From: Didymodactylos carnosus
Taxonomy: Eukaryota; Rotifera; Eurotatoria; Philodinida; Philodinidae
Length of the DNA: 51,562 nucleotides
NCBI GenBank assembly: GCA_905250885.1
Contig: CAJNOQ010000416.1
Span: 1-51,562 of the forward strand
Direction: 5' to 3'
The notes under the pieces were generated by a model. The model was not told where the DNA came from, ran no database searches, and saw nothing but the letters and a program-made list of their open reading frames with translations. This document shows, piece after piece, positions 1 through 11,870 of the stretch. A program made the translations under genes and the position numbers. Numbering within the stretch: the first letter of the stretch is position 1; the number at the start of each line of letters is the position of its first letter.

Positions 1-58
1 TATTCGAAAATTTCAATCAAAAAAACAATGTAGCTATCGATTTTGTGTCCACTTGCGG

Positions 59-93
59 GAGTTTACTACATGATTCGGTCATGTAGTAAACTC
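59..93. repeat. Perfect 15-bp inverted repeat with 5-base loop
   Basis: The arms 59-73 and 79-93 are exact reverse complements around the loop ttcgg (74-78). The motif tgcgg lies just outside each arm in direct orientation. There is no run of T after it and no gene ends here on this strand, so a terminator role is not indicated. It may be the tip of a foldback element. Confidence 0.85.
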
Positions 94-754
94 ACATTTG
101 CGGTTATATTAACCATATGTGGCTATGTACCTGGCATTATTTGTCAGTAATGAAAAAGCTCTATCTTTTATCAATTTTGGTTTCGGTGCGCTGTATTTAA
201 GGTAGAATAAAATCTGGTTTCAACCTCAATGCATCTAGTCACTTAGGATTTTTCATGATAGGTTATATTCAGTCTTCAACTGGTCTAGTGATGATGAAAA
301 ACCAAAAACCATAATTATTTTCGGCTATTTTCCTTTCATCGTTGATTTCGATTTTGTTCAAATTTATCTTTAATTTTGTATAACCCCGTTCAATCATTGA
401 TGTTATTAAATTGTTAAGATCCTCTTGTCGATGAGTTTTTGCTATGGATTTGAATATTTTTCCAAGACCTACTCGGGATCACAATCAAGTAATATTGCTA
501 ATACACGTTCGTATCCGTCATTTATAAATGGCATTTTCTGGGTAAAAGTACGTTTGTTTCATTGCAAACAAGCGTCTTCTTATGCGGTTTTGCGCGTTGA
601 AAAAGAAAAATGTGGGTTGAAATCTTCGAATTAAAATCAGTATTTGAAAAATCAAACTTATGAAAAAGTAGTGATGATTTGAAATTTTATGCTCTTCAAT
701 TTTTTGACCCGTAAAAAAGTGTTTTAGACCTTAAAACACACATATTCTTAATCA

Positions 755-832
755 GCTCGATGTACTCTATCCAACCATGTATAAATAAACGAAAACAAAA
801 ATGGTGCTGCGTTTTTGAATTAGTGGCACCTT
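755..832 (+). repeat. Dispersed repeat, copy 1
   Basis: This segment contains the 16-mer ctctatccaaccatgt and ends in cacctta. A diverged copy in the same orientation and order lies at 45596-45671. About 80 bases are recognisably shared, with small indels. It is probably part of an interspersed element; the family is not identified. Confidence 0.55.
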
Positions 833-1367
833 AATAATGATACTACGCTGTTTGATTCAAAAGTTACATATATTCTGAAGACCTTTGTTGATAATTTTTT
901 CAGATGAGAAAAACACTAACTCTTAGAAAATCCTACTCGAGTAACCCAAAATCTTCCAGTATGTGAAAACTGCTGATGAAGAAATAGAAAAAAAAAGAAA
1001 TCACTCAAAAAATCACTTAAAAAGATAAAAATAACTTATACTCAATCGTGTTATCCCTGTTTATCTGTTGTTTAGTCAAATAGAACATCATTTTGGCATC
1101 ATTTATCTAAAAATTCTGTATTGCTAAAGGAAATAAAAGACTGAGAATTTAGAGTGTATTGAGGTAGAAAATTCCTGAACAGTTAGGTATTGCTTTTTAC
1201 TAACACAAAAAAACAGTAATAATAGAATTTTTCGAGTAAAAAACTACAGTTTATCACTCACATATAACAAAGGAGATTGAACAAAAATAATAACAAAAAA
1301 TTTGTATCTGAATATAATATTTAGCGTGTTGTCACCGGAATCTTATTGTTGTTCCATTTTCAAATCA

Positions 1368-2292
1368 TTATTCCATAGATTGATTTTCTTCATCATCAAG
1401 ATAGGGATCTAAACAAATCTGGGTGTTCAGAAAGAACTTAACTACAGTCACTCACATACCATCTTCATTATCATTATTATGTTCTCCTGCCAGGCCAGAT
1501 GGGTTTGGATAATGTCCATGTTGGTATAAACCCTGTCCATGACCATGGCCGTAACCACCGTAATATGTTTCTTCTTCTTCTTCTCCTTCTTCTGCGTCAT
1601 TGTTTCCATAATCAATATCTAAAATAGAAATCGATTTCAATCATCTATGTTAATCTCTTGTATCTCTTTAACGCACCCGAGCCGTCTTCATCATCTTCTC
1701 TCATATCATCCGACGGATCTCGATGTAATGCTTGACATTGAGCAATTGCTTGATATGTCGTTTTAAGTTGATCACTATCAGTAAATATGAAACGATAATT
1801 AACAGTTTGAATAGCATCGTATTCAACGGGTGATTCATGTTCAGTATCTCCACTCCCATTTTCTTGTGTTCCATTATCAGTTTCTTAAAGAAAATATATA
1901 TTTTGCAATTTTAACATCATCATCAACGATCATATTACATACGATTATCTGTTGTTGTTTCTTCATCATCCTCTTTTGGTTTTTCAACAATAGCAACTAG
2001 ATGTTCCTCGGGATGTCTTGGATCGTGTGAAACAATCCCATGCATTGTCAATGAAGGATAATCGATTGTGAGACCATCACCTGATACTTTGGCCCATAAT
2101 ATTTGACTATAGAGAAACAAAGACTTTTCAAATATACAAATGAAATCAACACTACATTTATGAATTTTACCTTTCAGCTATACACAACGTCCCTTCGCCA
2201 AGATAGTCTTCTTCAAGATAAACTTTTACAGACGAAAATTGATGACATATATTTTCTGTAGGAAATGATACTTGCACTAATTGCGTAGACAT
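1368..2292 (-). CDS. CLNS1A: Methylosome subunit pICln (chloride conductance regulatory protein ICln)
   Basis: Five exons on the minus strand: 2292-2171, 2106-1943, 1883-1677, 1618-1460, 1408-1368. They join in frame to about 230 residues; human pICln is 237. Established role: pICln binds Sm proteins and PRMT5 in the cytoplasm and chaperones Sm-ring assembly for snRNPs. Support: the N-terminal half reads as the PH-like fold, with an ILWAKVSGDGLTIDYPSLTMH stretch resembling the vertebrate WLDGSGLGFSLEYPTISLHA region. Next comes an acidic loop, a YRFIFTDSDQLK segment (vertebrate FRFVPSDKSAL) and a CQALHRDP motif (vertebrate CQALHPDP). An acidic Gly/His/Tyr-rich tail follows. The start is the ATG directly after a T-rich tract ending in ttatag, which looks like a trans-splice acceptor. 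CEP290 lies 456 bases upstream on the same strand. Confidence 0.93.
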
Positions 2293-2748
2293 CTATAAAC
2301 AATAGTGTATACAAAATATTAGAAAAGATGGAGCTCAATAGTATTGTGTCCCCTAGAACGGTATGTCATGAAACTAGACTCATGATGAACAAAATCTCGC
2401 TAATGAATAGACTGATGTATTGCTGTATCTTAAATTGCTTATTCCACATTAACTGTTTATAATCACTAAAATAAGATTAGAAAAATTCATTCTATTTTTA
2501 TAAGAATAAGTTACAAAGAAAAGAAAAGAAAAAGCATATGAAAACGGATACGATAAGCATTCGTAGATATTTAAAAAGGTTAGACTAAAATACACCATAA
2601 ATTATTGATTCGTCATTCTATTAAAAACTATAGACAGACAAAAAGAAAATGTACTGTATTCGCAATTCTGATCCAGATCATCAACAATGGACGGCAAAAT
2701 AATGATGAAAGAAGAACGTATATCTGACAACAGAAAAATGATAAAGTT
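2293..2748. other. Spacer between CEP290 stop and pICln start
   Basis: 456 AT-rich bases with no supported coding frame. It must hold the CEP290 3' UTR and the pICln 5' region. The end next to pICln carries a T-rich tract and AG immediately before the ATG. Confidence 0.6.
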
Positions 2749-5700
2749 TTATTTGATTCCGTTTGAATATGAATGCGAAGAGGGTGCATTATTCACTTGT
2801 AAATGTGCTATTTGTTCACGTAAGAGAGCTATCTCTTTTTGTAACTAAACAAAAAAAAAAATAAGTATAGTAGCGTTTTGGCCAAAGTAAAAATGTTCTA
2901 GTAGACATACTCTCGAATTTGTTTCTCCCATATGCTCAATTTCTTTTGTTGATGCAGCTGCTTGAGTAAAAAATGTACGATTTTTATCATCCTAAATTAG
3001 AAAATCAACGATTACAGAAAAGTGACGAGACTTTTCATGTTACACATATACCAGAGACGAGTAATGGTCGCGATGACGTTCGTTATCCAATCGAAGATTT
3101 TGATTTTCAGCTTGTATCTGATCAATTTTTTTCTTCATTAATGCAATTATTTTTTCAAGTTCGACTGTTGAACGACCAGATTCGCCAATCTAAAACGTGT
3201 ATCGTACATATATATTTCGTTATTTAAATTCAGAAAATGTACCATAATTCTAACTTACTCGTCGAATATTACCACTTGATGTTGAACGTGGACTCGAACC
3301 ATTTCGTAAATTTTCATTTTCCATTTTCAAAAATGTAGAATACTTTTGCAACTCTTCTACACGTAACCGTACTCTAAATTAGATAAAAGATATATGTGTG
3401 TTGTTCTATTGCTTTATTGAAAAATAGAGGCCTTTTACAGTTTGTGGTGTTTGGTCGATCATCCCTACTATCAGTTTCAGAAAAAATGTATGATACGTAT
3501 TATATCAGAAAATATTATTTATGAACAAATACCAGTAGTTTATCAAGATATGTATTTTCTTGAGTCAACCATCTTTTTATTATATGCACTCTGTTTTTTC
3601 AGTATTTATATGTTGTATAAAAGGCTGTTCATTGTGCATATTCAAATACATTTGCATTGATTTCACTTGTATATAAGACAAAAGGCTATATTTAGTTCTT
3701 ATTTTGTGTAATCGAAAAGCTTTAACTCGAAACAGAAGAAAAACCGTCTATTTTGAACTGATTTCTCTGTCAGAAGACGTTAGTGATTTGTTGAGTGTAA
3801 ACAAAGAGATATTGCAATTATAAACAGTTTCGTACTTGCTCAATTCATCTTTTAATTGTTGATTAAATTTTAGCAACTCCTTTTTATGTGTATCCAAATC
3901 GTTCACTTGTTGTATTAATTTTTCATTTGCTTCAGTCATACGTCTCATTCGATCATCCTGAAAAATACAACAATTACAAACACAACACATTAGTAATGGT
4001 ACAAAAATAAATTGATTTTTTCTCAACTCACTTTAGAGTCATCATACGGACGCTCGGCTGTCTTTGTTTTTCGTAATTTATCCTCTAGTAGTCTAACTTG
4101 ACGTCTTAAAGATTCTACAGTGTCATCTCCCTAAAAGTGTACAAAAGAGTACTATTTAAACCATGAGTTGTACAGAATTTCAATTTATTTCTCACTTGCG
4201 GTTGTTGAGTTAAACGCCGTTGTACATTGTCATTTAACAAATCATTCTGTTGTTGCATTTTAACTAGTTTGTTTTCACTTCGTGCTAAAATACAAACATC
4301 GTAAAGAAATCAAAGAGAAACAGATTAATATCTTACATAATCTCGCTTTGGCATCATTTGCTTCATCAGTCATTTGTTGTACAAGATTCTTCTGTGCTTT
4401 TAATTCTCGTTTTAAATTTTGTATTTGAATTTCATATTCATCTATTTTCTCCTAAATTAATAAAACAAAGAATACTTTTTTCATACGTTTCTCCACAATA
4501 ACTTACTTGTAATTGAGACATTTTTCCATCGACTACTGCACTCACATTTTGTTGATCATCATTATTCGCTTTATTATAACGTTTATCTATATTATCTAAA
4601 TCCGATCGTACCTCGGCTAGTAAACGAGTTAATACGTCATGTTGTTCTGCTTTTCCTGCAAATCCTTCTTTTAACTTTTTAATTGATGTTTTTAAATTTG
4701 TCGTTTTTGTTGACGGTTGTGTTTCACGATTTTCAAGATCATTCATAAATTGTTGAATACTCTTTTCTTGCTCATTTAATTTTGATTTTGATTTTTCAAT
4801 TTCACGATTTAGTTCATTTACAATTTTTTCATGTGATATTTTATAACTAAGAAAAGATATGAGAATGTGACATAAAATTTGGATGATCTACAATGACTTA
4901 CGATTCTCTATCATGTTTATATTGATCTATTTTTTGTGTTAAGCGTCCTTTCCATGATTCTGCCTCATGTCTTGCTTCTCGTACTTTTTCATTTAAATGA
5001 GCTATTGTATTTTCTTGAACGGTAACGTTTTCTTCCAATGCTCGTAGTTGTGCAAGCTAAAATGACAAAAATATTTGAAGATTTATTTTTTGTTCATTAT
5101 CAATGAATCTTGAATCTAAAAAGCTACAATGCTATTAAATTTTAACTCAGTCATGATGTGATAGTCTCGTATGATCTATTCACAATCACAATTAACACAT
5201 TTTATAGTGAATTATACACAAATAAAATACTTACTTCGTGTGATGTTGGTGTATTGCGATATGAGGCTGGATTTCCACCTTGAGCTACATATTCTTTAAA
5301 TTTAAGAAAATCAATATCTCGTTTATTGTGTAATTGTTCATTTAATAATTGAATTTCTTCTTCATAATGTTTTGTTTGTTTATTTAAATCTTCTCTTGCT
5401 TCTTTTAATAAATCTTGATACTTTTTCAAACTTTCTTCTTTTTGTAAAATACGTGCCTAATAACACACAATAAATAATTATCTATAGATCATTTGAGAAT
5501 CTATTTAATATCACTTTACTTGTAAACTATCAATGGTGCTTTGTGCTGCTCGAACAGCTGTTAAACGTGAATAGTCATCTGGTCGTGTCATTACATCCGA
5601 TATTAATTTATCTGAATCGAGTATAGTCGTTGTTGGTAAACGTATTCTTAACTCATGAATAACTTTATCTCGAGCGAATATTGAATTTTCCATTTCTCTC

Positions 5701-8700
5701 ACTTTGTCATTATTTTCTTCCATTTTCTAGAATAATTGAATTTTAAAATAAGACATAAAAATTAATTTTCTTATTTATAAGAGAGACCTTTTGAACTAGT
5801 TGATTTTGTACTTTTGCTTCCATTAATAACTGACAATGATCACGAATAATAGATAATGCTTGCTCTAATTGATGTGCAACAGGTAAAGACGGATCGGGAT
5901 AATTACCCATTGCTTCTTCGAACTAAATAAAAAATTTTATTTTAAATTTGAAATATTTTTTCACTTTTCATACGATTTACTTACACGTTTTGCCGCATCA
6001 GCTATATCTGTTTGTTGTTTTTCTAATCTTTCAATTTTACGTTCCATTTCTAATTCACGATGTTCCCATAAAAGTTGTCGTTCTTCAATTTCCTATAAAA
6101 TATATGATAATAAATTATTATTTCTTTTTTTAAATAAATAAAACACACAAACATACTTTTTCAAATTTAACATTTTGTTCTTCTAAATCAACAATATTTA
6201 CTTCTAATTGGTGAATTAACGTTGTCAAATGCAAATTCTAAATTATTATCGTGTATTAATTAGAAACTTATTGAATTTTAAATAGAAAATAGAAAAATAG
6301 ATTGTTAGTTTTCATCTATTTCACTTATATATGTATATTATAGAATATAGTATTCATCGTGCATATCTTATCTTGATAATCAAACTTTACACTGGACTAA
6401 CTCGTAAATTCATAATATAAATGAGAAGTGATGTGTTCAACAAAAACAATAACAACAATCAAAGTCGAGAATTATTGTTTATCATGGATATTTTGGCAAT
6501 AACTTCATACCTCTGCTTCATATCGTTTATTCAATCGAATATGTCTTAATTCATTTAATTTACATTTTTCTAATTTTTGTTGCCATTCAATCATTTTTTG
6601 TGTTCGAGAATTATCTTTTATTGTTGATACTAATTCTTCCAATAATTTATGTTTTAATTCATACGAGGCTACTTGTGTTTCTAGATCAAATTTTTGATCA
6701 GCAATCTTAATAGAAGAAAAAAAAATTATCAAAAACTTTTTTAAACAACTAGAATTATTTGAGTTACCGTTTTCATTTCAATACTCAATTGTTTTTTTCC
6801 ATTTCTTAATTCGATCATTGTACGAGTAAACGATTCTTGTAGACGAAGTGGTACAGCACCAGCAAATTTTTGACGATAATCCTATTTATCAATTGAAGTT
6901 TTTTAAATATATAATTATTTTTAGTTAATTTATTCTCTCACCTGAAGTGCTGTTCTTAAATATCTTATTCTTTGAGTATATTCTTGTCGTATAAAAAAAA
7001 AACTTTGCTCTTTTTCATCTAATTTTTGTTCGGTACGAAATAATTGTGCTTTAATTTTAGAAATTTCATTCGATGATTGTAATTGTTTACGTTTATATGT
7101 TGCTTCGCTTATTTGTAATGATAAAATATGACGATGTAGTTTACCTAAAATATTTTCTTCTTCTCTAAACATAACCTTTTAAACAAAAAATAATGAATAT
7201 CATACCAATTTCTGTTTTTTCATCTGATTGTGATTGTAAATCAACCAATTGTAAACGTAATGATTGAAATTCTTTTTCATCTAATACTTTCATTTCATTA
7301 ATCGCTTCTGTTTGATATGCAGCTACTTCTGATATTTCACGTAAACGACCAATTTCTTGTTTATATTGAATTTCAGCATTTTCCAAATCAAATATTCGTC
7401 TAAAACAATAGAATTTGTTAATCAATGATTATGAATAGTTAATAATACTCATAATTTACCTTTGATTAGCATCATTTACCGTTTTTGGAACAGCATTCGA
7501 TAAATCATCTCTCAATGCTCGTTCAGTTTTTTCCATTTCTAAATTCATTTTTGTTAAATCACTAAATTTTTTTTCTAATTCAATATTTCGATCTTCTATT
7601 TGTCGTAAATGTTGACGTTGTTGATCATATAATTTTTGTGCATATTCTGCACGTTGTCGCTCATTTAATTCTTTCATTTCAAGTACCGTTATTTTTCTTG
7701 ATAAACCAGTTGAATCTAAATCAGCTGTGACTGAATGAGCAGTTGCATAGCCTAAATATTGGAATAGTAAAAATATAGAACGTTAATCAATATATGTAGG
7801 TATTAAAGCTTACCTGCGTTAATAAGTCCTTGATTTTTCAAATTTTCTAATGTTTCTTCTAATAAATGCATCTTTTCTTTATCTATTTCTAATTGTCGTT
7901 TTAAAAATTCGACTTCATCTTGTAAACGTCGTTTATCTTCCTAATAAAATATAAAAGTAATATGAAAAAACAAATAGAATTAAAAACTTAGTTAGAGAAT
8001 TTAAAAATTATATTCAACTCTATATTCTACTTACACTTAATATACCCGATTGTTCTGTTTCTTGAATATGTATATTCTGTTTTTCTAATAGATCACGATA
8101 TTTTTCCACGACATCTTCATATTTTTTATTAATTTTATCCATTTCTGTTTGATGTACACTTTCTTCAACTTGTTTTTGTAAATTTTTGATTCTATATGCA
8201 GCTGTATCCTTGTAACGTTGTAAATAACCGAGACGTGTTTGAACAGCTACTTCCATATCAACAACCTCTGTACGAAGTTTAGTATTGTCCTAGAATAATT
8301 TTATTAATTTTATATCATCTTTTCATAATAATATTTTATCTACCTTTCTCAATCTTCCTTCAATATCTTGATAAGATAAAATTTTTCGTCCTAATGTTTT
8401 TTCATTAACTCTCAATACCGTTATTTTTCGTGTGATTTCACTGACACGACGTCTAACTTCGATGTCATCTTGCCCTAATGTGTCTAATAAACGCTAAAAG
8501 AACAAACAAATTAAATTTTATATAAAATTAATTGTAAATATGCTCACATCAAATTCTTGCAATTTAACCATATTTTTGTCAATTTCCGTTTGTAAATCAT
8601 TCTTCTTCTCATTTGTTTGGTCACGTTCTGTATTCCATTCATTTTGTTTATCTGTAAAATCTTTGTATAATAGACCTGTTTGATGTTTAATTACATTTAG

Positions 8701-11700
8701 TTTTCGACGATATTTATCTAATCCATCTTCTAATGCTTTATTCATTTCACGTTGAGCACTTAATTCCTTAACATAAGAATTTTATTTTGTTTAAAAACAA
8801 AAATCAATTTTTTCGTACATACAGCCAGAGCATCGACCAAATATTCATTTAAACAAGATATAATATCTCGACTCGAATGTGATAGACCATCAGGTAATTT
8901 TAATGATTGAAATGCTAACGGTGTAGCACCAGCATCTTCTAATAGTTTGGCATCACGTTGAAGTTTCTCGTACTGAAACAAAACAAAAAATATAATTGGA
9001 AAAAAGAAAATACAGTTCATTACACATACTTTTTCTGTTATTAATTTTAAATTAATATTTGATTTCATTGTTTCTTGTCTTGAATTATGTAATTCATTTC
9101 TTAATTCAGCATTTCTTCCACGTAAATTATCATTTTCACTTTTAATTAATAATGCCGCATCATATCGACCAGCTAAAGATTGAGTTTCAAGTAGCTACAA
9201 AAAAAATAAATAAATAAAAAAAATTTATAAAATAAAGTTATCTATTATTGGAACCATCTATTATGAACATACTTGAAGCATTTTTTCTAATGATGGACAT
9301 TGAATCGAATATGCATCACCATCAGGAATTCGTTGAAATTTTTTCTGTTTTAATTGTTGATCAATTTCTTTCAAACCTTGTTCAAGACCATTAATTTCAA
9401 CATATAATGCTTTATTTTCATTTGTTTTATCAAAAAGATCTTTTTTCAATTGATTAATATCATCATCCGATTGTTTCATTTGATGTTCATAATTATTTTG
9501 AACAACACGTATAACATCATCGGTTGTTCTTTCACTCGATTTGATAATTCCATCATCATTAAACCATACTGAATCACCTGTTAAACCCAAGTCAGCAGCA
9601 CGTGCACCAGCTTGTTTAGCCAACTGACGACAATTTTGTTTCAATTTTAAACGTTCTTCTTCTAAACGTTCAATCTAAAAATTCAAATTGATCCTATACT
9701 CAATTTTGTTAACAATCACATCCTTTTATAATTACCTCTTTCTGTAATACTTGTACAACAGCTTGATTTGCTTCTGTTCTAGTTAATCGCGCTGTTTTCA
9801 ATTGTTCTAAATTCATTGGTTTTCTAGGATCCATTCCTAGTTTAGCTCTCAATTCTTCATTTTCATCGTTTATTTCGTTCATATTCAACTCATTTTTTGA
9901 TGCGAATTGTGATAATTGTTCCATTTGTCTATCTTTCAATTTTATTTGCTCTTTCAGCTGTCGTATTTCTTGTACAGCATCGCGTAATTCATATTTACCA
10001 TCACAAATGTCTTGAAAACGTTTCGTAATATCATGCAATTGACGACCTTTTTCGGTTAATTCTGTTTCATAATCTTGAATTTGCTTTTTTAAACGTCCAT
10101 AATCGTATTGTTGAGAACGTACGGTTGTTGGATCATTGGCAACTAGATATTAAATAAAATTTAAAGTGAGTTTTAATTTGAAGATTTCTATATACTCATT
10201 AATCCATTTTGCACTTTTTCCATAACATCCGTTTGTTTCGTTAAATTTAACAGTGCTTCTTCAAGATTTTTTCTCAATATAAGAATTTGTTTGTCTTTTT
10301 CTACCAAAGCCTACAATATAAAGCAAAAAATATGCTTCTAACAATGATAAATATATATTTAGAAATAAAGTAAACCTTATTCAAATTTGCAATGTCATTT
10401 TCTTGACTGCCACGGGGTATCAACTGTAATTTATTGTACTGGTCAAGATTTACACGTTGCAAATGAGCAATTTCATCATCTTTTGCTCGAAATGCTTCCT
10501 ATATAAACAAAATTTAATTAAACATTTTGACTAATACGATATTTACTATTACTTACTGTCCATTGTCTAACTTTATCTTCAACAGCTCGCATAATTAAAT
10601 CGTCATCGTCACTACGATCATCTTGTACTTGAGGTTTAAGTAAATTCACTTCATTTCTTAAAGAAGAATTTTCTTGCTCTTTTTGATTTAGAAGGATCTA
10701 AATACGAGAAAAATATAATATAATGTAAATAAATTGTGTGCTTTTTTTTACTTCTTACTCTTGATCTTGAATGTTCAGTTGACAATTCATTGATGTGTCT
10801 TGTTGCATCAGCCAATTCACGTTTTAAATCTTCTGATTTTATTTTTAATTTTTCATTATCATCATGAAGTTGCTAAATGGCAAGAAAATTTTTTAGTCTC
10901 ATACAAATGATAATATTCAACAAGATACCAAGTTTTCTGTTAATATTTCATTTAATTGTTGTTCATATTCTCGTAATTTTCCTAATTTGTCTTTATCATC
11001 TGGTCTTGTCAGTTGATTTCGAATTTCTGCATTGCGTTTTGCCAAATCATCGTTTATTTTTTGAACGGACATTTTCTAAATAGGCAAAAAAATACAAAAC
11101 AATGTTTAACTAAACAAATATAATTTATTCAAATTTTACCTCATTTTTTAAGTCTTGAACAAGTTTTTCTCTTTCACCTAAATTACTACGGAGCTAAAAA
11201 ATATGAAATAAGAATAATATCAGACTAAAAGATAAATAAAACTTAAAATCGTACTTGTTCAACTTCATGAAGACTATTTTCATATTTTGATCGATATATT
11301 TCAGCTTCATCTCGCATTCGTGCAAGTTCTTCGTTATACTGTTGGTAATTTGAAGTAGTAGTCTAAAAGAGCATAACAACGATTAAATTAATAAGAAATG
11401 ACGAGATTAAATAATATACATCGGCGCTTCGAAACGTTCCCAATCGTTTATCTAAATAAATAATAATAAATAATATCCATTTACAAAATTAATTAAAATA
11501 ACTAACTTTCATCCACAAGTTTAATCAACGACTGAAAAGCTTCTTCTTTTTGAATTTTAACATACTAAAAAATCAAAAACATACATAAACTAAGCGAATA
11601 TTTAAAAAGGGTACTCAATTGTTTACATTAATAAATTTTTGTCCCAAACGAAAACCATGTCGTAATTCATCAATATTATCAATATCATCTGGATTGATCT

Positions 11701-11870
11701 AAATAAAATAAAATAAACATGTATTTCATATAAACACATATTTCATCCAAATATACACCTACATGTGAAAATGATGTACTCAATTGCTCAACGTGTTCTT
11801 CGTCATCATTATCAATATCAAGTGGATTTAGAACGGCTAGTCTATGCCATTCTGAATTTACTGGTGGCAT
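2749..11870 (-). CDS. CEP290: Centrosomal protein of 290 kDa, C-terminally short
   Basis: Coiled-coil scaffold of the ciliary transition zone and centriolar satellites. 39 exons (high-low): 11870-11763, 11698-11627, 11564-11507, 11451-11420, 11362-11255, 11193-11140, 11075-10929, 10872-10759, 10697-10557, 10498-10376, 10310-10196, 10142-9736, 9674-9273, 9194-9030, 8972-8823, 8766-8548, 8493-8344, 8289-8035, 7940-7814, 7751-7460, 7399-7206, 7162-6942, 6881-6768, 6705-6511, 6237-6157, 6092-5985, 5922-5788, 5726-5520, 5456-5235, 5056-4902, 4846-4507, 4451-4337, 4284-4196, 4130-4032, 3957-3836, 3373-3259, 3189-3052, 2991-2911, 2844-2749. The sum is 6066 bases, 2021 codons plus stop, in frame throughout. 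Diagnostic matches to the vertebrate protein include MKELNERQRAE, SLQISEAT, LPDGLSHSS, YPDPSLPVAHQLE and VELEKIIALMKK, in the right order. Human CEP290 is 2479 residues; this one stops about 105 residues after the VELEKIIALMKK block, so the C-terminal coiled-coil end is missing. Most introns are 50-70 bases; the longest are 462, 273 and 178. Confidence 0.95.
3374..3835 (-). other. Longest CEP290 intron (462 bases)
   Basis: Between exons 35 and 36. Reading through the donor gives a spurious 31-residue tail ending in a stop near 3748, which makes exon 35 look like a short separate gene. Splicing restores frame into the K-V-R-L-R-V-E-E exon. No feature of its own was seen inside. Confidence 0.7.

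Larger units (their letters stand above)
1..1367. other. Non-coding flank, no gene seen
   Basis: AT-rich stretch downstream of the pICln gene. The only open frame of note (425-634, 69 codons) has no recognisable domain and no supporting splice sites, so I do not call it. It holds a perfect 15-base hairpin (59-93) and one copy of a dispersed repeat (755-832); both are listed separately. Confidence 0.6.

Noticed and set aside
3748..4026. 92-residue frame that looks like a separate small coiled-coil protein
   Set aside because: It is exon 35 of CEP290 read through both flanking introns; splicing at 3957 and 3836 restores the long frame.
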